DNA of 64,000 nucleotides from Zoroaster sp. YZ-2022 (taxonomy: Eukaryota; Echinodermata; Asteroidea; Forcipulatida; Zoroasteridae): positions 1,888,992 to 1,952,991 of the forward strand of contig CM055816.1 in assembly GCA_029582265.1 (NCBI GenBank). Reading direction: 5' to 3'. Both the position numbers and the translations under genes were made by a program. Numbering within the stretch: position 1 is the first letter of the stretch; each line of letters starts with the position of its first letter. Positions 58,332-64,000 of this stretch are shown in pieces. A model generated the notes under the pieces. It was given only the letters and a program-made list of their open reading frames with translations, made no database searches and was not told the origin of the DNA.

Positions 58332-58728
58332 ATTATGGTATGTAGTTTTTCAAACATGAATTGTTTAATGTATAAAACACATGAAAAATTTAAATAATTG
58401 TTGCATGCATGACTACAGGCTTCAAGAGGAAGGGTCGATTACCGCGTAATTATGTAGATTCTTTAATCTTTGATTGTTTATTTAGAATTGTTTGTTTGTA
58501 TATTTGCCTAAATGCTTAAGTGATACTTTGTATTTATTTGTGTGCATATTTAATTATTTCCTTTGATCGATTTTGTTTGCAAATTGTTTTGTCTCTTCGT
58601 TTTTCGTTTCTCTATTTCACAAATTTGTTGGTTTCACTGTATCTTCGTCCCTCTTCTTTTCATCGGTTTCCGCGCTTCTCTTCTTTTTCTCCGTTTCTTT
58701 GAACTATTGTGTTGTTATATATTCTAAG
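58332..58728. other. probable intron sequence
   Basis: AT- and T-rich, with no gene. The end (TTGTTATATATTCTAAG) serves as the acceptor of the exon at 58,729. Confidence 0.4.
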
Positions 58729-58977
58729 TTACCTGGTATGAGTTCACGGTAGTCGGGGCACATATGTGTTTCTTTGGACAAGAACGGGATCCCAACAAGT
58801 CTAATAAACTTCGCTGGGTGATGCCAGCTAAGCTTAAACAACGATGTGAATGTACCAGTATCATGCCTGGTGGTCTTAACACTTACACACCGGAGAGAGA
58901 CTTTGAACCGTTCTACACCGATCATCCACTGTTTACCGACTGTCAAGCAGAGATTTCCATCTATTTCAACTGTACAG
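58729..58977 (+). CDS. exon of a secreted host protein, unknown Cys-containing domain
   Basis: 249 nt, phase 1 at both ends, between an AG acceptor and ACAG|GTGAGTG. Frame: TWYEFTVVGAHMCFFGQERD, then SNKLRWVMPAKLKQRCECTS and FTDCQAEISIYFNCT. Four Cys and a WYEFTVV start suggest a compact extracellular domain, not recognised. It has the same phase as the EGF exons that follow, so all can be spliced in frame. Upstream it would join the signal-peptide exon at 26,820. No stop in frame. Confidence 0.6.
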
Positions 58978-59878
58978 GTGAGTGAGAGTATTGTTAGATA
59001 CATTTTAAATAATCTAGTGGCCTAGAACTGTTAAGCAGGTTAATACGAGTACCTGTCGAAAAATATTGCGTAATCGTACGTTCTGATAGTGGTTTCTGGC
59101 AAGATGGTTTCCATCAATTGATTATAGGATGTATGACATGCAATTGCAAATGATTTTCTTTAAAGTATATCCAATATAAAGGCATTTTTCTTTTAATTTT
59201 TTTTCTTGAAACTTCAACAATAATAGCATCTACTCCACAGACATCTAAATAGTCAAGGCAATTGCTTATCTAAATTATCGTTTTGAAATACGTTTTAGCA
59301 TCTGTTCCAATGAGGAAAACAAATATTTCAGAAGCTCTACCTAAGCATATAATTTTGCCTAATTCCAACGTTTTCACCAATTAAATCACCATTGTTTGTC
59401 CAATACGACTTAAAGGGAAGGTACAATACTGTCTTGAAATCAAGAAATACATTTAACAAACAACCTGTGAAAGTTTCATCTTACTAACATGTAAAAATTG
59501 TAGCTTTGCATGGTGAGCATAAGTAAGACTAATTGCGGTGACACCATGTGGAATCTCAATTGTGTAGTTCTGAAAAGAACTGGAGGTACAACTCGACGTT
59601 TCGATCAGTGTGCTCTGATCGTCCTCAGGAGAATATGCCGTTACTAACATGTGCTGTTTACGAGAATGAAAAATTTAAATACATTTTTCGTATTTATTCT
59701 AATTCGGAATTTAAGGATTGATGCCATCCTTAGCATTACACCAAGTATAGTTTACATTATACAATGATGCTATTTTTACCAATTCTGTACTTTACAATGA
59801 AATTATCTCCAAAAGGTAATTTATTTGAATGATGTTAACAGATCATAAAACTTAGCAAACATATTTATATTTCTCCAG
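58978..59878. other. intron with a copy of the 23,680 repeat
   Basis: At 59,502-59,640 an inverted copy of the interspersed repeat occurs (GCTTTGCATGG...TTCTGAAAAGAACTGG...CGTTTCGATCAG...CTGATCGTCCTCAGGAG). The rest is unique intron-like sequence ending in TTTCTCCAG. Confidence 0.55.
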
Positions 59879-59971
59879 ATTGCAAAACCAACTGTACTAA
59901 TAAAGGTCGAATGAATGACAAAACCTGTCAGTGTGAATGCAAACAAAACTGGAGTGGTAAAAATTGTTCAG
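59879..59971 (+). CDS. EGF-like domain exon 1
   Basis: 93 nt (31 codons), phase 1-1, between TTTCTCCAG and G|GTGAGT. Frame: DCKTNCTNKGRMNDKTCQCE then CKQNWSGKNCS, six Cys in the order C-x3-C-x9-C-x-C-x-C-x8-C, an EGF-like module. Extracellular; EGF modules mediate protein binding. The final W-SGKNC matches the exons at 62,015 and 62,473, so the modules arose by exon duplication. Confidence 0.8.
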
Positions 59972-62014
59972 GTGAGTCAAAATAATATTGGGTGTGTTGA
60001 TCAATGTACCCCCAAATAAACGGATTTATATTGCACTAGAATAATATTATTGTCTTAAACATGTTTCATTGAATGAGCTTGGTTAAACTGAAGGAAACAG
60101 TGCACTTAAGCTGAGGTTCTTTTTGAATATGTCCGTAGCTAATAAGTATGCCAATACAATTAAAAAGAATGTCAACAAAGAAAATGTTACACTCCTAAGT
60201 TAATTTGTGCGCTGTGTGCAATGTTTTATAAGAATGGTGACCGCAATAGTGCGACATGTCAGATATGCATTGCAAACACTGGGGTGATACAAACTACATC
60301 AGTGGTGTTCATTAGGCCGCTTCCCAAATATGAACACCATAGAAGAACAAAGTTAACATCACTGTGCACAAACATGTTTCCATTAACATGTGGTAATAGT
60401 TGTAACGTTACAACTATCACCAAATGGTAAAACATTTGGATAGCCGAACAATTCCAAAAATCACCCTGTTAATATAGGTTTTCCTGGTCAATTTCAGCAA
60501 ATAAACAGCCAATTTAAAGACTGTCATTCTGTTTCGCCCAAAATTTAATGCTGCTCAAAATCCCCATTCAATTTCGTATGTGTGTGTGTGTGGGGGGGGG
60601 GGGGGGTTTCATTCATATTAAACAAAATAACCATCCAATTTAACAATCCACTCGAACATTATTCAATTTCGCAGGAGCTTTTCGCGGCGCGTATTTGGTC
60701 ATTCAAATTCATTATTAGGCAGACATTTGTGAAATTTGTTCAACTTAATTGACACTTTGTTTAACTTTAATTTCCTATAGGTTTTTAACCTTGCGGGGCA
60801 CGACTGTGTGGAAAAACCTCTACACAAAAATGAATATTCATGATTTTTTTACCTTCCACATGATCCCAAGTCACCTCCAGTTAGATACTCCTTCATTGCC
60901 ATTGGTTGAAAGACATTAGGTTTGCACTAGGTTTGGAAAGTTCATTCACCCTTTATTTGACCTGGGAATGCTTGAAAATGCAAAAATACAGCTATAAAAA
61001 CGGTTCACTAATGAATGAATGGACAATAAAAACCAGGATAAAACATGATTGGCCCTATATACAGTGTACGAAAAACGCACATGAATAAAGAAAGCAAAAT
61101 TAAGTTTAAATTAAAGTAAACATATGAAACGTATTCTGTTGTCTTTTTTGCATTTGTTTGTCGTATTTTTTTTAAATTCTCATTTTGCGAAATTGATTGC
61201 CGTTATACGAAAATTAATGTAACATTTTAGTGAAAATCTCCAGTCGAACTAACTGCTAAATTGGATGAAGAATGTGCATTACTAAAAAAGAACGACGTAT
61301 ATGCTGATTTGAATATAATGCCACATTGAATTCGCATAGCCTGAAAATAAAATTTAATTTATTGCTTGAATTGTTAATTCGAAACACAGTAACAACTGGA
61401 GAGGCAAAATCTCTTTAATATGAACGTATGAAAGTGAAATTGGCCGCTCATTTGCCGAAATTGACAGGGAAAACCTGTAAAGTTTCAGTTTCAGAAACGT
61501 GCCATCCAATTGAGACAGACGTATGGGGACAGACGTAACCCCATACTGAGGTTTGGGAGCTGGCTTGGCAACCTCATCTGTTCTGATTAAAAAATTAAAA
61601 ATTAAAAAGTGATTTGTGTTTAATTTCTTGTTTGTATTTATATCTGTTTATTCTATGCCTTGTTCATTTTTTGTTAGGCGCTTTTGATCATTTTTAAATG
61701 GAAACAGCGCAATAGAAATGTTTAATTTATTATTATTATTATTATTATGATCCTCAGAAGTATGACTGCCTAATAATCAGAAGAAAATTTTATGTAATTT
61801 TAAAGTTAAATACTTATTTACTGACTTAACGAAGTTGTTATAAAACGGCTTTTTAAACCATGACAACAACTTTAAATGAGCAATGAAATGGAATAACATG
61901 TTTTGTAAAGATACATTAGATAAAGGATTCGTATCCATTTTATTTGGGTACAAAACGCTTACAGGCTAAAGTAAATACATTTGACTTGACCTTTCTGAAT
62001 ATTTATCTTTTCAG
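59972..62014. other. intron with poly-G and repeats
   Basis: (TG)n followed by a G14 run lies at about 60,578-60,606, and the LINE-type tail copy 2 at 61,529-61,748. It ends in TATCTTTTCAG. No exon found. Confidence 0.5.
61529..61748 (+). mobile_element. LINE-type 3' tail, copy 2
   Basis: Near-copy of 13,226-13,446 with the same (ATT)n end; differs in the A/T-rich middle (GATTAAAAAATTAAAAATTA). Lies in the intron of the EGF gene, sense orientation. Confidence 0.65.
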
Positions 62015-62113
62015 AGTGTGCACTGACCTGTGAGAATGGAGGTACACTGGATAATGGCACCTGTCAATGTGATTGTGATCCAAATCAAAAATGGAGTGGC
62101 AAAAACTGTAGTC
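62015..62113 (+). CDS. EGF-like domain exon 2
   Basis: 99 nt (33 codons), phase 1-1, between TCTTTTCAG and AGTC|GTAAGT. Frame: ECALTCENGGTLDNGTCQCD then CDPNQKWSGKNCS. Two residues longer than the other modules (NQK before WSGKNC). Six Cys conserved. Confidence 0.8.
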
Positions 62114-62324
62114 GTAAGTAAAAACAGATTCTTGTGTAACTGTTCCCCGAAAATAAACCAACAATCTATGACACAAACATTTACACGTGCAACAACGCAC
62201 ATATCTGTGGTGTAAATTAAACAACTTTTGGACAATGATTTTGTTTACTATTGACATGACTTTGCAAGGGAGACATCAGAGAAGGCGATTTTTAAACATA
62301 AGAGGATCATTTGTTTTCCTCCAG

Positions 62325-62390
62325 TAGACCAGATTGCATTATATCCTGTGAGAATGGAGGTGCACTGGATAATGGCATTTGTGTTTGATA
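62325..62390 (+). pseudogene. decayed EGF-like exon
   Basis: Resembles the flanking modules (TGTGAGAATGGAGGTGCACT; GGATAATGGCATTTGT). The expected CQC codons have become GTTTGATAA, the acceptor region is shifted (CCAGTAG) and no donor follows. A dead duplicate lying between two intact exons. Confidence 0.65.
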
Positions 62391-62472
62391 AAAAATACCC
62401 CGACGTGCCATTTGTTTTTAAAGAGTAAAATAAATAATTTGACTTGACATTTTTAAATATTTATCTTTTCAG

Positions 62473-62565
62473 AGTGTGCACTGTCCTGTGATAATGAAGG
62501 TATACTGGATAAAAGCACCTGTCAGTGTGAATGTGATCAAAACTGGAGTGGAAAAAACTGTTCCC
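62473..62565 (+). CDS. EGF-like domain exon 3
   Basis: 93 nt, phase 1-1, between TATCTTTTCAG and TCCC|GTAAGT. Frame: ECALSCDNEGILDKSTCQCE then CDQNWSGKNCS. The intron just upstream (TGACTTGAC...TTTATCTTTTCAG) resembles that before exon 2, so exon and flanks were copied together. No further exon is visible to 64,000, so the gene probably continues beyond the window. Confidence 0.8.
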
Positions 62566-64000
62566 GTAAGTAAAATAGCAAAGAAAATTGTGTTGTTGTC
62601 CCTCGAAAATAAAACAAACAAACAATCGAACAAATAAGCAAACGAACGAACGAAAACTAATGTGAAAATATTTCAGGAGAAGGACATGCTTAAACTACAA
62701 TAAATGTAGTGAGACATTGCTCTGAATGTAATCATCAAAATCATATAAAGATGTGCAGCCTAATACTTGACATGTGTAGGACTACTGTATTATACACATA
62801 CACATTGTCCATTATACACATTGCCCATTAACCAATGAGAATGGAGATGCGTTAGATGGTGACACTATAATTATGGTCATTGATCATGTGACAAATACTA
62901 GCAACGCATGACCTGTTTCACTTAGTGAAACAAAATAATCAATAATTAAACATTTATTTCGGAATTTACGAAGTTCTTATAAAACTTTAATGTGAGCTAT
63001 GTAAAAACAACTGAACTTTAAGCTGGTGGTTAAATGGAATAACATTATGAAAACGAAACAGCGCAGCCGCCATGAAACGGTGCTAGATACGTATCAATCT
63101 CCTTTGGCTCAAATTATTCAGATTGTTGGAAAATCCACAATAACCATATAAATAATCTACCTTTGGATAAAAATCTACCTTTTGATAATAGAACAATACT
63201 TTATAGTATACACCATTCCAAGAAGTTACTGCCGTGATTCATTTCAAATGTGTAACACATTTTTTTTCATTTTCTCAAAAATGGCAGCATGTCAAACGGA
63301 ATAATTTCTCAGTTTGTTTGGTACATCACTAAACGTCCCAGTCAGTTTTTATATAATAATTCAGTGATTTTGTAATCAGATGATTACCAAAGGTGTACAG
63401 TCCCTTTAAAAAACTTCTACACTTCATTAAAGTAGGTCACTCGTATCGGCAAAGGAAATCATCATATATTGTTCAGAACATTAATCAATCATTTAAAACA
63501 TCATGGTTATTGGAATCTACAGCATTGGTATTTGGAATCATACAACTATCTGTGCAAGTTTCATCACAATTTTTTGTTAAGAAACGATGGAAATCTGTTG
63601 CATGCTCTTAATTTGTTCCGGAACCTTTTTGAAATTCGACATAACAATTCTTATTTCTCTAAGAAATAAAATCAATTTTAGTACTACCCGTGTTTATGTT
63701 TTTCTTATGGTTTTCCTGCTCATGAGACCTGCACTTGTTATGTACAATTATGAGATATGTATGTGTGCAAACAATAAATCGACATTGCATTACTGAATTA
63801 CTAATATATTCATAAATACAATTCATCATTCATTTTAGAAAGTCATCATGCATTTTAGAAAAGAATTGTAAAAATATTTTGTCGAATATTCCGCTGTTAA
63901 TAAATCCACAATAAAATTATCTCGAGTGAACTATACGTACAAAATAACTAATATGTTAAATGCAGCAACGATTTTGCTGAAAAGACGAGCTCAAAATACA
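62566..64000. other. no recognisable gene
   Basis: AT-rich, intron-like. A short GAACGAACGAAC tract lies near 62,643 and a CACATTG duplication near 62,803-62,826. A weak ATGAGAATGGAGATGCGTTA trace near 62,836 may be another decayed EGF exon. Frames at 63,393-63,800 look like chance. Confidence 0.4.

Noticed and set aside
63393..63796. Frames of 66-72 codons near the right edge
   Set aside because: Overlapping in several frames, no domain features, no splice-site support.

Overview
The window looks like genomic DNA of a metazoan, most likely an aquatic invertebrate. It is AT-rich, gene-poor and full of SINEs, LINE remnants, MITEs, minisatellites and microsatellites. The few host coding pieces are short exons with GT/AG junctions. 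I cannot name the species or phylum from sequence alone.

Layout. 1-14,890: a probable terminal exon of a SAMD3-like uncharacterised gene on the minus strand (2,121-2,444), then repeat-rich DNA with a cluster of a TCACGAAGTGA palindrome, a 5.3-5.8 kb MITE, a large inverted duplication that includes tRNA-derived SINEs (8.1-8.9 kb) and other SINE/MITE copies. 14,895-23,610: about 100 tandem copies of an 86-bp satellite. 23,680-26,130: interspersed repeats, including a direct duplication and a LINE 3' fragment. 26,640-26,820: a probable promoter and first exon coding for a signal peptide, ending in a phase-1 splice donor.

27,255-44,473: a 17.2-kb Polinton/Maverick element (polintovirus-like) with about 0.2-kb terminal inverted repeats and a 6-bp target-site duplication (TACCTT). 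It encodes protein-primed family B DNA polymerase, retrovirus-type integrase, a packaging ATPase, an intact probable major capsid protein, a penton-like protein and a PCNA-like sliding clamp. It also carries a cysteine-rich protein, a coiled-coil membrane protein, two tandem paralogues of unknown function and several small membrane or basic proteins. No maturation protease was recognised. Many genes carry in-frame stops (mostly TAA) or frameshifts (often at homopolymer runs), so this copy is decayed or partly mis-sequenced. A 699-bp MITE has inserted into one accessory gene, and a 32-bp palindromic repeat array lies beside it.

44,474-58,700: more repeats: a decayed non-LTR retrotransposon (48.7-50.75 kb), a tRNA-like sequence, TA microsatellites flanked by inverted repeats, a fold-back element, a 32-bp minisatellite (53.07-54.13 kb), a G-rich 70-bp minisatellite (54.93-57.53 kb) split by an RT fragment, and a second copy of the MITE. 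58,729-62,565: four phase-1/phase-1 exons, three of them EGF-like, plus one decayed EGF exon. The signal-peptide exon at 26.8 kb also ends in phase 1, so it and these exons may form one secreted EGF-repeat gene whose roughly 32-kb first intron holds the Polinton and the minisatellites. That link is inference.
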